Shown here piece by piece: positions 1 through 8,714 of a DNA stretch of 60,682 nucleotides. The DNA comes from Spirochaetales bacterium (lineage in GTDB: Bacteria > Spirochaetota > Spirochaetia > SZUA-6 > RPPD01): positions 1 to 60,682 of the forward strand of contig JAFGSW010000006.1 of NCBI GenBank assembly GCA_016934415.1, read 5' to 3'. A program made the translations under genes and the position numbers. Under the pieces are notes generated by a model. It was not told where the DNA came from. It saw only the letters and a program-made list of their open reading frames with translations, and did no database searches. Position 1 is the first letter of the stretch. Each line of letters opens with the position of its first letter.

Positions 1-15
1 CTTTTCTTTTGCCAT
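1..15 (-). CDS. 5' end of a leftward gene, possibly elongation factor Tu
   Basis: Only the first five codons are inside the window. Read leftward from an ATG at 15-13 they give MAKEK. A full AGGAGGT Shine-Dalgarno lies at 30-24, eight bases before the ATG, so this is a real, well-translated start. MAKEK is the usual opening of bacterial EF-Tu, but five residues cannot prove it and other proteins share it. The next gene is on the other strand, so the first gene of a leftward operon is likely here. Confidence 0.4.
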
Positions 16-49
16 CGGTTCACACCTCCTGCTTTAGGCTCGGCAGGGG

Positions 50-322
50 GTGCAACTTCTTAAGATGGGGAGAATTGAGCGCTTACGGATGATAGCCCAA
101 CTCTATTATAATAATCGCAATATACAAGATGAAGTAAAAGCTCTTTGGGGGCGTTCTAATTTGGAATTCCTTGAAGATATTATTATCCCCGCCGAAATAT
201 ATAAGGCAACAACAGGGGGAAAGAGCTTGAGTAGAGTTTCGCAAGAAATTATTGATCTATTGAAAAGATTCTGTGATGAAATGATAAAAAATGATCCCAT
301 TGACGAAAAAGTAAAAACATAA
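50..322 (+). CDS. Small hypothetical protein in AT-rich patch
   Basis: A 90-codon frame opening with GTG at 50; an ATG at 65 (MGRIERLRMIAQ) is an equally likely start. No good ribosome site decides between them. The protein looks soluble and mostly helical, with charged residues spread throughout and no signal peptide or membrane segment. I do not recognise a family. The base composition is clearly AT-richer than the rest of the window and matches the DUF3800 gene that converges on it from the right, so the two were probably acquired together. The C-terminus is acidic and lysine-rich (ends EKVKT). It may be truncated at its 5' end. Confidence 0.4.
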   Translation: MQLLKMGRIERLRMIAQLYYNNRNIQDEVKALWGRSNLEFLEDIIIPAEIYKATTGGKSLSRVSQEIIDLLKRFCDEMIKNDPIDEKVKT

Positions 323-375
323 GAGGGAGATGTGTAACAAAAAATATCATTTCGTAGTTACCTGACAAGCTAATA

Positions 376-1272
376 TTATTTTCTATGATTAATGCATATT
401 TGACATTTGCAATGGCTATCTGTAAAATGCCTTATTCCGACTACTACCCCCTCTTTCCTATCTGCTCTTTGAAATACTTTATTGAATAGTCGCGTTTCGC
501 CATTTTCCAAGTATCTTCTGAGAGAATAAGCACACACATCTGCGATCTGAACCATACTAGTTAACTGGCTATCAACGAACAAAGGAGTTTCTATTATTTT
601 GAAAATTCTTGTCCAAAGTGTCCCCTTACTATAAAAATACTTCATTAACTCTGTATGTTTTTTCGCCACTGTCTGATTATTATCATAAATAAGTATTCCG
701 CAACAGTTAGGTTGGTTTGTGTTATCCACAATTTGAAGATACTGCTCAAAGCGTGAGACAATTTGGTCAAAAGAAGTTTCACTTATCGTATACTCATGTC
801 GAGCGGGATCAAAATATATTTTATCGATACATTCAGCAAAAAGCCTTGCGAAATCCCACTTTGAAATACAATCAACTAAATCATCAGCTAATCTATTTCT
901 TTCAGTCCATGTAAGGTGTATATATGGAGCTGTTTTATCGAAATTCTTTTTTGTCTGCTTATATGCTTTTTTATTTCTACTTCTTTGCAAACTAAGTAAT
1001 TTGGCAGTTCGAATACTATTGATTCGTGCTATTCGTTCTTTTACACTCAGAGTATCAAAATTTGCTATTTGTTTTTGTTCGGCGTATGGCCTAAGTATCC
1101 AAGCTATGTGTATCTCGGATTCCTGTAATCCATAAGATTTTTTTATTCTACTGATAGAATCTTCACATTCTCTCCAATTCCATTCAGGGATGGCCAACCC
1201 TGCTAAAACAAAATGCGAAGTATTTCCAGGTATTTCAGGAGTTCCAGATTCATCTACATAGCATAAGTACAT
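376..1272 (-). CDS. DUF3800 family protein (RNase H-like fold)
   Basis: 298 residues from an ATG at 1272, giving MYLCYVDESGTPEI. The DESG near the N-terminus, the HFVLAGLAIP strand following it, and the late SMVQIADVCAYSLRRY segment are hallmarks of DUF3800. That family has a predicted RNase H-like fold with acidic active-site residues and is often found in mobile or defence islands; its biochemical role is unknown. I chose this start because the family normally begins a few residues before the first Asp-Glu. The frame stays open to a TTG at 1368, but that stretch contains a hydrophobic run not seen in the family. A weak AGGA lies nine bases upstream of 1272. AT-rich composition suggests transfer. 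Confidence 0.85.
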   Translation of the reverse strand: MYLCYVDESGTPEIPGNTSHFVLAGLAIPEWNWRECEDSISRIKKSYGLQESEIHIAWILRPYAEQKQIANFDTLSVKERIARINSIRTAKLLSLQRSRNKKAYKQTKKNFDKTAPYIHLTWTERNRLADDLVDCISKWDFARLFAECIDKIYFDPARHEYTISETSFDQIVSRFEQYLQIVDNTNQPNCCGILIYDNNQTVAKKHTELMKYFYSKGTLWTRIFKIIETPLFVDSQLTSMVQIADVCAYSLRRYLENGETRLFNKVFQRADRKEGVVVGIRHFTDSHCKCQICINHRK

Positions 1273-1372
1273 GTGATATATTCCTACTACACCCAATAAA
1301 AAAGAAGCGACTGGGGTTAAGGCTAAAAGCCCTAAGACGAGACGCTTAGCGACTCTTCCCAGACGCAATTAA

Positions 1373-1400
1373 ATAGTATCACATTATATTATTTTGTCAA
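1373..1400 (-). promoter_or_regulatory. Promoter for the DUF3800 gene
   Basis: On the minus strand a perfect TTGACA (1400-1395) is followed after 16 bases by TACTAT (1378-1373, 4 of 6). Transcription would start near 1366, giving a leader of about 93 bases before the ATG at 1272. The surrounding sequence is strongly AT-rich. Confidence 0.5.
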
Positions 1401-1680
1401 CTAAATTAGTTTAATTCCAGCTATTATCGGTACTTAACTCCGCAAAAAGTAACACTGTTTTCACAACACAACTTTACTCACCTCCTCCCCGACCCCCCGC
1501 AGTCGCTCCGGCCGCCAATGCGTGTACTGGTCCTGTATCCGCCCCCTCCTCTTCCCGGCCGCCGGCTGCTTGATTGCCACCGCATCCTCTTTCCCCCTGC
1601 GCCACCCCTCCGTCATCGTGAGCCAGGGCGGTTTCCGCCCCATTGGGCGTCATTTTTGCGCCTGCAACCTTCACTTCAAC
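1401..1680. other. Intergenic, no gene seen
   Basis: About 280 bases between the DUF3800 promoter and the repeat array. The composition changes abruptly near 1480 from AT-rich to very GC-rich. Short open frames exist on both strands but lack ribosome sites and family features. Faint 21-bp periodicity may start before 1681. Confidence 0.6.
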
Positions 1681-2395
1681 CACGCCGTTCCCTTTTCACC
1701 GTGCGCCAATCCTTTCTACTGTGCGCGCCGGGCGAAATTCCACGCCATTGACTTTCATTTCAACGAGCGCAACTTTCAAATCGGCGCACGCAACCTTCAA
1801 TTCAACGCGCGCCGCCTTCGCTTTAAAGTGCGCCAAATCCCCAGGCGGCGTGCGCCAACTGAAATTCCACGCCGTTGAGCTTTATTTTAGCGCCTGTCAC
1901 ATTCACTGAGGTGTGAGCCGGCTCCGTTTCGACGTGCGCCATGCCTTCTCATGTGCGCGCCGGTTGAAATTCCGCACCGTTGAGCTTCATTTTAACGCCA
2001 TTGACCTTTCCATCACCGCGCGCAGCCTTCGTTTCAGTGCGCGCAGCCTTCGTTTCAGTGCGCGCAGCCTTCGTTTCAGTGCGCGCAGCCTTCGTTTCAG
2101 TGCGCGCAGCCTTCGTTTCAGCGCGCGCAGCCTTTGTTTCAGCGCGCGCAGGCTTTGTTTCAGTGCGCGCAGCCTTTGTTTCAGTGCGCGCAGACCTCGT
2201 TTCAACGCGCGCAGCCTTCGTTTCAACGCGCGCAGCCTTCATTTCAGCGCGCGCAGCCTTCGTTTCAGTGCGCGCAGCCTTCGTTTCAGTGCGCGCAGCC
2301 TTCGTTTCAACGCGCGCAGCCTTCGTTTCAACGCGCGCAGCCTTCGTTTCAGTGCGCGCAGCCTTCAATTCAGCGCCGTGGAGCTTCATTTCAAT
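1681..2395. repeat. 21-bp tandem repeat array, about 34 units
   Basis: A 21-base unit (consensus GCGCGCAGCCTTCGTTTCAGT) repeats in strict phase. Seventeen near-identical units fill 2018-2374. Degenerate units extend left to about 1681 and right to 2395, with one single-base slip near 1849. The left part shows a higher-order pattern: paired units of the type gcgcgccggttgaaattcc plus gccgttgagcttcatttcaac at 1723, 1850 and 1955. The unit length equals seven codons, so several frames stay open on both strands: plus strand ARSLRFS repeats at 1913-2413, ending exactly at the terminator, and minus strand TETKAAR repeats at 1949-2437. Both frames are broken by stops in the degenerate part. Coding status is undecided. 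Confidence 0.95.
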
Positions 2396-2412
2396 GCGCG
2401 CACCATCATGTA

Positions 2413-2449
2413 AAAAGCGGGCGCCGGAGTTTCTCAAGCGCCCGCTTTT
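2413..2449. terminator. Strong bidirectional intrinsic terminator
   Basis: A perfect 12-bp stem (AAAAGCGGGCGC at 2413-2424 with GCGCCCGCTTTT at 2438-2449) closes a 13-base loop. T runs flank it in both reading directions. Leftward it would end the tRNA-Val transcript. Rightward it would end any transcript of the 21-bp array, whose plus-strand frame stops at 2413. Confidence 0.85.
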
Positions 2450-2599
2450 CCTTGTGAGTGTTTGTCAGGCGTTCACGGCCGCGCCCGCCTCTTTTCTTTT
2501 CGCGGTATGGGGATTCAATAACGATGGATTACGCTTGGAGGCGCCGGCGGCTGTTGAAAACCATGGACCGGGCTTTTGCATTTCCCGGAAAGTGTATTT

Positions 2600-2672
2600 T
2601 GGGCGGTGAGGGGCACGATCCCCCGACCTTCTGGGTGTAAACCAGACGCTCTCCCAGCTGAGCTAACCGCCC
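2600..2672 (-). tRNA. tRNA-Val (anticodon UAC)
   Basis: Read leftward from 2672 the sequence folds as a full cloverleaf: a seven-bp acceptor GGGCGGT/ACCGCCC, D-arm GCTC...GAGC, anticodon stem TCTGG/CCAGA with loop TTTACAC (anticodon TAC, valine), variable AGGTC and a five-bp T-stem. The discriminator is A at 2600 and CCA is not encoded. The T-loop reads ATCGTGC instead of the usual TTCGANN, so positions 54 and 58 are A and T rather than T and A. Everything else is standard, so this is a functional tRNA gene. Confidence 0.93.
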
Positions 2673-2684
2673 TCTTCCCGGCAA

Positions 2685-2713
2685 ACGGTAAACAAACGAT
2701 CCCCATTTGTCAA
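2685..2713 (-). promoter_or_regulatory. Promoter for tRNA-Val
   Basis: A perfect TTGACA (2713-2708) is followed after 17 bases by TACCGT (2690-2685, a weak -10). The predicted start near 2678 lies six bases before the mature tRNA 5' end. Confidence 0.5.
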
Positions 2714-3004
2714 GCCACCGGCTCTGGAAATGCGATTTCAATTTCGGTCTATTCAGCCGTTACGCACCCAATGAGCCACGAATATATACGAATGAAAGAG
2801 AGAATCTCCCCGAACAGAAGGAGAAATAAAGATGAACAGCAAATCATTCCGTTTAAATTTTCTTTTTCACTTTTTCCTCATCCGCGCGCCCGAACTCCGT
2901 TCGGAACATCCGCGTCCTATCCGTGGTCCCTCTTCTCTTCGGACTTCGCAATTTGACCTGTACGATCGTGAGGAGCCCGGTTCAAAACGTCCCCGCCCGC
3001 CGCC
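2714..3004. repeat. Intergenic with inverted ACGAAT/ACGGAT-type arrays
   Basis: No gene is seen. A purine-rich stretch at about 2772-2835 (gagccacgaatatatacgaa and onward) and the reverse-complement type at about 2904-2938 (cgcgtcctatccgtggtccc) form an imperfect inverted pair around a short AT-rich centre. This is the same architecture found at other gene ends in this window. Confidence 0.5.
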
Positions 3005-4246
3005 TCAGCGGGAACGCGCCCGTCCCGAAACGGGAGGGGCCGCGGGGTCGTCCGCCCCGTTGAACGCTCCCGCGCCGCGCTCCGGCCGCCTCCGGACGCC
3101 GCGTGATTTTTCCCACAGCGCGACGATCTCGCGGACGATGGTCTCGCACTCGTCGAAGGAGCGCCGGTCCTTGAACGGGACGAATTCCGCGTTCAGGAGC
3201 CGGTCGACCGTTTTCTTCAGGCGCCACCAGCGGCGGCCGATGGAGCGGATGTTGGGATTCTGCAGGGCGAATTCCGCGTTCCCGCTCTCCTGTATCCCGA
3301 CCCGCTTTGTCAACACCGCCTTTTTCTGAAAGAGCTCGATTTCGAGGATGGTCGCCGGGCCGGGCTTGGCGACGATCAGGTCGACGGCGTTGTAGTAATC
3401 CTGGATGTTGTCGATGAAGCCGAACACCTTGATCCGCGGGTTGCCCGCGTAGCGCTCCTGCAGCTCCCGCTCGAATCCGGGCACCCGCCCGGCCAGGACG
3501 ATGACCTGCAGGCGCGGATCGCCCGCCAGGTCGTCGATGGCGCGCTTCAGCGAAAGCGCGCCGACCCCGCCGGCCGTGACGAGAACGGTCTTCATGCCGT
3601 CCGTCCGCAACCCCAGCCCGGCCAGCACCTCCTCCCGTGAGCGGTACACGGAGAGGAGCGGATTGATGGGGAAGAGCGGGCCGCGGATCTTTTCCCGCTT
3701 CACGCCGAAACGCACCATCCTGCGCGCAGCCTCGTGGGTCGGGCTGAATACGCAGTCCACGTGCCTGTCCGCCCAGGCGCGGAACACCCGCACGATGTCC
3801 GTGACGAGCACGGCGACGAGGAATTTCCCGCCCCGCCGCTTCATGGCGCCGGCCAAAGGGGTGATGATGGAATTGTTGGCGATCACGATGTGCGGATCGT
3901 AGGCGTCGATGATCCGCTTGAGTGCGCGATACAGCTTGGCGGTGACGTAGGTCTTGTAAAAGTAAAACCCGACCCTGGTGTTGAGCAGAGGCACGAAGAC
4001 ATTGTAGAAAAACTCGAGGAAGCGGCTGGCGCTGATCCTGACGTAGAGCTCGGCCGAGTCGCGGAACGGCGGCACGCCCGCTTCCCTGAAAATATCGATG
4101 GCCTTCAGGCGGAACCGTTCGCCGTAGAGTTTCCGGAACGATTCGGAAATGGCGTTGGCGGCGGACAGGTGGCCGCCGCCCGCGTCCCCGATGATGATCA
4201 TGACCCGATGTTGTTCAATCATATCGTCGTTCGTGAACCTTCTCAT
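3005..4246 (-). CDS. MGDG synthase/UgtP-like glycosyltransferase (GT28)
   Basis: 413 residues from the ATG at 4246. The N-terminal half begins with the nucleotide-binding loop GDAGGGH typical of the monogalactosyldiacylglycerol synthase N-domain, followed by helices that pack on the membrane. The C-terminal half has the GT28 donor motif KPGPATILEIELFQK. The family transfers a sugar from a nucleotide donor to diacylglycerol at the cytoplasmic face, making glycolipids. The frame extends upstream to an ATG at 4288, but that segment is unlike the family; 4222 is another option. The last 35 residues are Arg/Pro/Ala-rich and look disordered. It is divergent from the UPF0104 gene, so the two may share a 140-base control region. 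Exact acceptor unknown. Confidence 0.8.
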   Translation of the reverse strand: MRRFTNDDMIEQHRVMIIIGDAGGGHLSAANAISESFRKLYGERFRLKAIDIFREAGVPPFRDSAELYVRISASRFLEFFYNVFVPLLNTRVGFYFYKTYVTAKLYRALKRIIDAYDPHIVIANNSIITPLAGAMKRRGGKFLVAVLVTDIVRVFRAWADRHVDCVFSPTHEAARRMVRFGVKREKIRGPLFPINPLLSVYRSREEVLAGLGLRTDGMKTVLVTAGGVGALSLKRAIDDLAGDPRLQVIVLAGRVPGFERELQERYAGNPRIKVFGFIDNIQDYYNAVDLIVAKPGPATILEIELFQKKAVLTKRVGIQESGNAEFALQNPNIRSIGRRWWRLKKTVDRLLNAEFVPFKDRRSFDECETIVREIVALWEKSRGVRRRPERGAGAFNGADDPAAPPVSGRARSR

Positions 4247-4387
4247 TTCCCCGCCCGCGGTTGCGCTTGCCAATCGTCGCGGAAACATCTATAGTCCTGG
4301 GCAGGCCGCCGGCAAACGTGAAGCCCGTCGGCGGTCCGCCGCGCCCCCCGCCGAACGCCGGAGGGAAAGCCTCGCACAGGAGCGACC

Positions 4388-5518
4388 GTGAAAAACCGAC
4401 CGCAGACAGCCCCGCCCTCCTCTTTGAAAAAAATCGGCCGAATGATCGTCATTGTCGTCATCATCGGCCTCCTCGTCAATATCGCGCTCGCGTTCGGCTT
4501 CGGTTTCCGGAACACAAGCGAGGCCCTGCGGCGCGTGAGCTGGGAACACGTCCTCGTTCCCTTCGCGATCTATATCCTGATCTACGTCGTCGATTCCCTG
4601 CGCCTGGCCATCGTGCTCCGTCAATTCGGACGCCGCGTCCGGTTCGTCGACGCGTTCGTCAACAGCCTGATGGGGTATTTCCTCTCCTACCTGACGCCCA
4701 TGGCCACGGGCGGGCAGCCCTTCCAGATCTACCACCTCAAGCGCATCGGGATCGACGCCAAGACGAGCACCAACGTCATCGTGTCCCGCTGGATCGAGTA
4801 CCTCGTCTCGGCCGTCGTCCTCACCCTGGCGTTCTTTCCGCTCGTGCTTCCCCTCCTCACCGTCGCGAACGCCCAGACGACGTTTCTCATCATCGGATTT
4901 TCCGCGTCGGTGGCGGCGAGCGTCGTCGTCGTCATCCTCTTCATCCGTCCGGACTGGATCGGCCGAATCCTCAAGAGCCTGGAGCACAGCCCCCCGGGCC
5001 GGCTCGTCACCCGTCTCATCAAACGGGAAAACTGGGGGCGGGCGGCGCACGCCTGGTCGCGCGACCTCCGGGCCAACATCGCCTTTCTCTGGAAGGAAAA
5101 ATTCTACATCGTCGCCCTCGACCTGGTCCTCGGCGTGCTCGTGCTGGGGCTCCAGGTGTTCTCCCTCACCTGGATTCTCGTCATGCTGCTCGGCGCCAAG
5201 CTCGCGTTCATCCAGGTGTTCGTCACGGTCCTCCTTCTGAATCTCGTCGTCTACTACATTCCCACCCCGGGCGCGAGCGGAGGTCTGGAGGGAGTCTACA
5301 CGATGGTCTTCTCGCTCTATACGGGAGAGCCCCAGCTGTCCTTCGTCTCCGTCACCGTCTGGCGGTTCGCCACCTACTACCTGCAGATTTTTTTCGGTCT
5401 CGTCGTTTTCCTCGTCATGCGCCGCCGCGGCGGGCCGCTCGCGGAAGCCCGGGAGCGCTCCGCGGCGAAAAACGAGCGCGCCCCGGGCGGGCGCTCGTCC
5501 GACGAAACGAACCGCTGA
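4388..5518 (+). CDS. UPF0104/LPG-synthase TM family membrane protein
   Basis: 376 residues starting at GTG, with AGGAG six bases upstream. About eight hydrophobic helices are visible. The family markers are SYLTPMATGGQPFQIYHLKR (residues near 95-115) and the later YIPTPGASGGLEG motif. These define the flippase-like transmembrane domain of lysylphosphatidylglycerol synthase and AglD-type proteins. There is no attached C-terminal synthase domain, so it is a stand-alone membrane module of unknown substrate, probably lipid-linked. The C-terminal 35 residues are charged and cytoplasmic. The divergent neighbour is a glycolipid glycosyltransferase, which fits a shared role in envelope lipids, but that is inference. 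Confidence 0.8.
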   Translation: MKNRPQTAPPSSLKKIGRMIVIVVIIGLLVNIALAFGFGFRNTSEALRRVSWEHVLVPFAIYILIYVVDSLRLAIVLRQFGRRVRFVDAFVNSLMGYFLSYLTPMATGGQPFQIYHLKRIGIDAKTSTNVIVSRWIEYLVSAVVLTLAFFPLVLPLLTVANAQTTFLIIGFSASVAASVVVVILFIRPDWIGRILKSLEHSPPGRLVTRLIKRENWGRAAHAWSRDLRANIAFLWKEKFYIVALDLVLGVLVLGLQVFSLTWILVMLLGAKLAFIQVFVTVLLLNLVVYYIPTPGASGGLEGVYTMVFSLYTGEPQLSFVSVTVWRFATYYLQIFFGLVVFLVMRRRGGPLAEARERSAAKNERAPGGRSSDETNR

Positions 5519-5570
5519 CCTCCGGTTGCCGACACGCCGGGGTCTCACGCCGGGTCGATCCGCGGATTGA

Positions 5571-6020
5571 TTATTCTTCCTTGAACAGCTGAACGACTTC
5601 CTTGGGCGTAACGGCCGAGGTGAGAAGCCGGCAGAACGTCTCGGAACGCGTCATGCGCGCGATTTCCGCCAGGGCTTCAATGTGGGGTCCGGACTGGTCG
5701 GGCGCGGCGAGGATGAGGAAAAACACCTTTGACGGCTTGCCGTCGATGGCGCCGAAATCGACGCCCGTGAAGGAAATGCCGATCGCCAGGGTGAGGGACG
5801 GCACCTCCTCCGCCTTGGCGTGCGGCACGGCAATGCCCTTTTCGAGGCCGGTCGAACCGAGGTTCTCGCGCTTCAGCACCGCCTCGAGGATCCTGTCCTT
5901 GTCCTTCACCTTTCCCGCCTGAACAAGCACCGCGACAAGCTCCTCGATCGCCGCCCGCTTGGTCGCGGCCTCCATGGGAACCTTCACGACGTTTTCCGAT
6001 ATTAAATCGATCAGGGCCAT
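5571..6020 (-). CDS. PTS EIIA (fructose/nitrogen type)
   Basis: 149 residues from the ATG at 6020, preceded by GAAAGG at seven bases; the frame runs six bases further to a GTG but the spacing favours the ATG. It is a single EIIA-2 domain with GIAVPHAKA, where the His is the phosphorylation site, and FFLILAAPDQSGPHIEAL. No EIIB, EIIC or HPr gene is nearby, so it is more likely a regulatory EIIA of the PtsN type than part of a sugar transporter. It is the last gene in the same direction as the V-ATPase operon, 78 bases after the UspA gene. Co-transcription is plausible, since I see no terminator between them. Confidence 0.85.
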   Translation of the reverse strand: MALIDLISENVVKVPMEAATKRAAIEELVAVLVQAGKVKDKDRILEAVLKRENLGSTGLEKGIAVPHAKAEEVPSLTLAIGISFTGVDFGAIDGKPSKVFFLILAAPDQSGPHIEALAEIARMTRSETFCRLLTSAVTPKEVVQLFKEE

Positions 6021-6098
6021 ACACACACCTTTCTCTCTTCCGTAATCGTTATTGCGATCGAACGCCCGGACCGCGGCGCGATTGACGCGCGCGTCGCG

Positions 6099-6587
6099 TC
6101 AGGCGAATTCGTCGTAGATTTTCCACACATGCTCTTCGTCCTTGACCATGAGCACCGAGCAACGGACATTTCGCATGGCGCGTTCCGTCTCATTGAAAAA
6201 CTCGTCGCGCCGGCTGCGGATCTTCGAAATTTCCCCGATGACGAAGAGGTCGACCCCCCACGCCTCGATCTCGGATTTGATCTCCAAAAACGGCGTGCCG
6301 CGCTTCTTGACCGGCCGCAGGGTGACGCCCTTCTGCGCGGCCAGGTTCTTCACGTGATTGAGGTACCGCTCGGCGTCTTTCTCGATGTCGTGGGCGTATT
6401 CTTCCTGCTCCGACGTGAGAAAAATCCTCGATTTCACCAGATCGTCGAGAGCGCGCGTGTTGATGACGTATATCGCGGTGAGCTCCGCGCGCAGGGTCTT
6501 GGCGAGCACGACGGCGTACTGCGCGGCGGTCACCGATTCTTCCGAGCCGTCTATGTAGACGAGGATTTTTCTCACCGGGCTTTCCAT
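6099..6587 (-). CDS. UspA-type universal stress protein
   Basis: 162 residues, one Usp domain. It opens with KILVYIDGSEESVTAAQYAV, and the core strands ELTAIYVIN and DLFVIGE are clear. The ATP-binding signature G-2X-G-9X-G(S/T) is not present after the FVIGE strand (GEISKIRSRRDEFF follows), so it resembles the non-ATP-binding UspA class. It lies only three bases downstream of V-ATPase subunit D, so it is almost certainly on the same mRNA. A role in adjusting energy metabolism under stress is inference from position. Confidence 0.85.
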   Translation of the reverse strand: MESPVRKILVYIDGSEESVTAAQYAVVLAKTLRAELTAIYVINTRALDDLVKSRIFLTSEQEEYAHDIEKDAERYLNHVKNLAAQKGVTLRPVKKRGTPFLEIKSEIEAWGVDLFVIGEISKIRSRRDEFFNETERAMRNVRCSVLMVKDEEHVWKIYDEFA

Positions 6588-6590
6588 ACG

Positions 6591-7229
6591 CTACTCCTGG
6601 CGGGTCCGCGCCCGTTTCTTTTCCAGCCGGTTCTTGACCAGTTTCATCAGAATGAACATGTCGCGCTCGTTTTCCTCAAGACGGCTTTGGATGAACGCAA
6701 CCGTTTTTCCCAGGTCGGGGATGGCGATTTTCTCCAGGGCGTTCACCTTGCGGATCGTCTTCTTGACCTCGCCGGCGAGGCGGATGACGGAGATCTTGAG
6801 CTCGGCCAGCCGTCCCATCACTTCGAGGGCCTGCTTGAAGTGGTCCAGGGCCGAATCGATCCAGAAGCTGGTGCCCTGCGGGCTGTAGTACGGCGGGTGT
6901 TCGCTGAAGGTGGTCTCCACCGCGGGCAGGGAGACGCCCATGACCTTGCGCTCGCGGACCTGTATCGAGCTCACGATATTGACGGCGCTCGCCAGACTGA
7001 AGACCCGGAGCTTGCCCATGCCCAGGACGGCGGATTCGAGCATGCGGTAAGCCTGGGAGAGGGCTTTGTCGACGCGCTCCTGGTGCTCGACCGTCTGGTC
7101 GACCATGTTCAGGAGCTCGATGACGAGGATGTTGCGTTTCTGGTCCAAGAGCTCGTAGCCGAGCTCGGCGAATTTCAGTTCCTGTTTGAGCTTGAGGAGA
7201 TTCGTTTTCGTCGGCGCAATGGCGGGCAC
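6591..7229 (-). CDS. atpD: V/A-type ATPase subunit D (central stalk)
   Basis: 212 residues from a GTG start with AAAGG upstream. Subunit D is a long antiparallel coiled coil that forms the central rotor shaft inside the A3B3 head. The sequence has the typical opening APTKTNLLKLKQELKFAELG, heptad-rich N- and C-terminal helices, and a middle loop. It is the last ATPase subunit in the operon, the usual position after A and B. Length matches the family (about 210). Symbol follows V/A-type usage, not the F1 beta gene of the same name. Confidence 0.92.
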   Translation of the reverse strand: MPAIAPTKTNLLKLKQELKFAELGYELLDQKRNILVIELLNMVDQTVEHQERVDKALSQAYRMLESAVLGMGKLRVFSLASAVNIVSSIQVRERKVMGVSLPAVETTFSEHPPYYSPQGTSFWIDSALDHFKQALEVMGRLAELKISVIRLAGEVKKTIRKVNALEKIAIPDLGKTVAFIQSRLEENERDMFILMKLVKNRLEKKRARTRQE

Positions 7230-7298
7230 GTTTCGGCCTTTCTTCCGCGTTCAGTATAGGACATCGCCTTTGCGATTGTCCAGGATATCGCTTTCCCG

Positions 7299-8714
7299 TC
7301 ATCCCTCGAACCGGGCGTCGAGCTCCTCTTCGCTCATGCGGTGCAGCTCCTCGCGCGGCAGCTTGCGCAGGCAATCCCACCCCATGTCGAGCGTCTGTTC
7401 GATGGTGCGGTCCTCGTCCGATTTCTGGGTGACGAACGACCGCTCGAAGAACTCGCCGAACTCCAGGTACTGGTGGTCGAGCGGGGTGAGCTCCTCCTCG
7501 CCGATGACCGAAGCCAGGTTGCGCACGTCCTTGACGTAACTGTAGGCGGCGAACAGCTGGCTCGCCAGGTGCGGGTGGTCGTCACGCGTCATTCCCCCGC
7601 CGATGCCGTCCTTCATGAGCCTGGAGAGCGACGGCAGGCCCGCCACCGGCGGGTAGATGCCGCGGGAATGCATCTCGCGCTCAAAGACGATCTGTCCCTC
7701 GGTGATGTACCCGGTGAGGTCGGGAATCGGGTGCGAGATGTCGTCGTTGGGCATGGTGAGGATGGGGAGCTGGGTGATCGACCCGGTGAATCCCTTGATC
7801 ATGCCCGACCGCTCGTACAGCTCGGCCAGGTCGGAATAGAGATAGCCCGGGTAGCCTTTCCGCGACGGGATCTCGCCGCGGATGGTGGAGATCTCGCGGA
7901 GCGACTCGCAGTAATTGGACATGTCCGTGAGGATGACGAGCACGTGCATGTTGTGCTCGAAGGCGAGGTGCTCGGCCAGGGTGAGGGCCGTGCGCGGCGT
8001 AATGAGGCGCTCGATGGACGGGTCGTCGGCGAGCGAAAGGAAGAGGGCCACGTTCTCGAGCGTGCCCGTCTCCTCGAACGACTTGATGAAGAACTGGCTC
8101 ACGTCGTGCTTGACGCCCATGGCGGCGAACACGACGGCGAACTCGCTCTTCCCGCCGCGGATCTTGGCCTGCCGCGCGATCTGGGCGGCGAGCTCGTTGT
8201 GGGGCAGGCCGTTCCCGGAGAAGATGGGAAGCTTCTGCCCGCGGATGAGCGTGTTCATGCCGTCGATGGCGGAAATGCCCGTCTGGATGAAGTCCTTCGG
8301 ATAGGCGCGGGCCGTCGGGTTGATTGGTTTGCCGTTGACGTTGAGCTCGGCTTCGGCGAAGGGCGCGGGACCGCCGTCGATGGGCTCCCCCAGGCCGTTG
8401 AACACCCGGCCGAGCATCTTGGCGGACACGCCGAGCTCGAGCGGCTTGCCGCGGAAGCGCAGGCGCGTGCCGGGCAGAGTCAACCCTTGCGTCCCCTCGA
8501 ACACCTGCACCACCACCGCCTCGTCCGAGGTGTCGAGCACCATGCCGAGGCGCAGGGCGCCCTGATCGTCGACGCATTCCACCAGCTCGCGGTACCCGAC
8601 CGGGTGCGTCTTCTCGATGAAGATGAGGGGCCCGTCGATGCGGGCCACCCCGATGTATTCCTTTCCGGGCTGCAGCCGCTTTTCCGCGTCGTGCATTTTG
8701 GCGAGATCAGGCAT
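7299..8714 (-). CDS. atpB: V/A-type ATPase subunit B (non-catalytic)
   Basis: 471 residues. It carries the alpha/beta ATPase fold with [20 protein letters not shown] in place of a P-loop, and the conserved [15 protein letters not shown] and [20 protein letters not shown] segments of regulatory B subunits. It alternates with subunit A in the head ring. The ATG overlaps the stop of subunit A (ATGCCTGA), so the two are translationally coupled. Full length, no oddities. Confidence 0.95.
   Translation of the reverse strand: MPDLAKMHDAEKRLQPGKEYIGVARIDGPLIFIEKTHPVGYRELVECVDDQGALRLGMVLDTSDEAVVVQVFEGTQGLTLPGTRLRFRGKPLELGVSAKMLGRVFNGLGEPIDGGPAPFAEAELNVNGKPINPTARAYPKDFIQTGISAIDGMNTLIRGQKLPIFSGNGLPHNELAAQIARQAKIRGGKSEFAVVFAAMGVKHDVSQFFIKSFEETGTLENVALFLSLADDPSIERLITPRTALTLAEHLAFEHNMHVLVILTDMSNYCESLREISTIRGEIPSRKGYPGYLYSDLAELYERSGMIKGFTGSITQLPILTMPNDDISHPIPDLTGYITEGQIVFEREMHSRGIYPPVAGLPSLSRLMKDGIGGGMTRDDHPHLASQLFAAYSYVKDVRNLASVIGEEELTPLDHQYLEFGEFFERSFVTQKSDEDRTIEQTLDMGWDCLRKLPREELHRMSEEELDARFEG

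Noticed and set aside
1681..2395. CRISPR array
   Set aside because: Units are contiguous 21-mers with no spacers between them, and no cas genes are in the window.
1949..2437. Minus-strand 162-residue Ala/Lys/Glu repeat protein
   Set aside because: The frame arises automatically from a 21-bp period. It begins inside the terminator and meets stops as soon as units degenerate. The plus-strand alternative is no better, so I report only the repeat.
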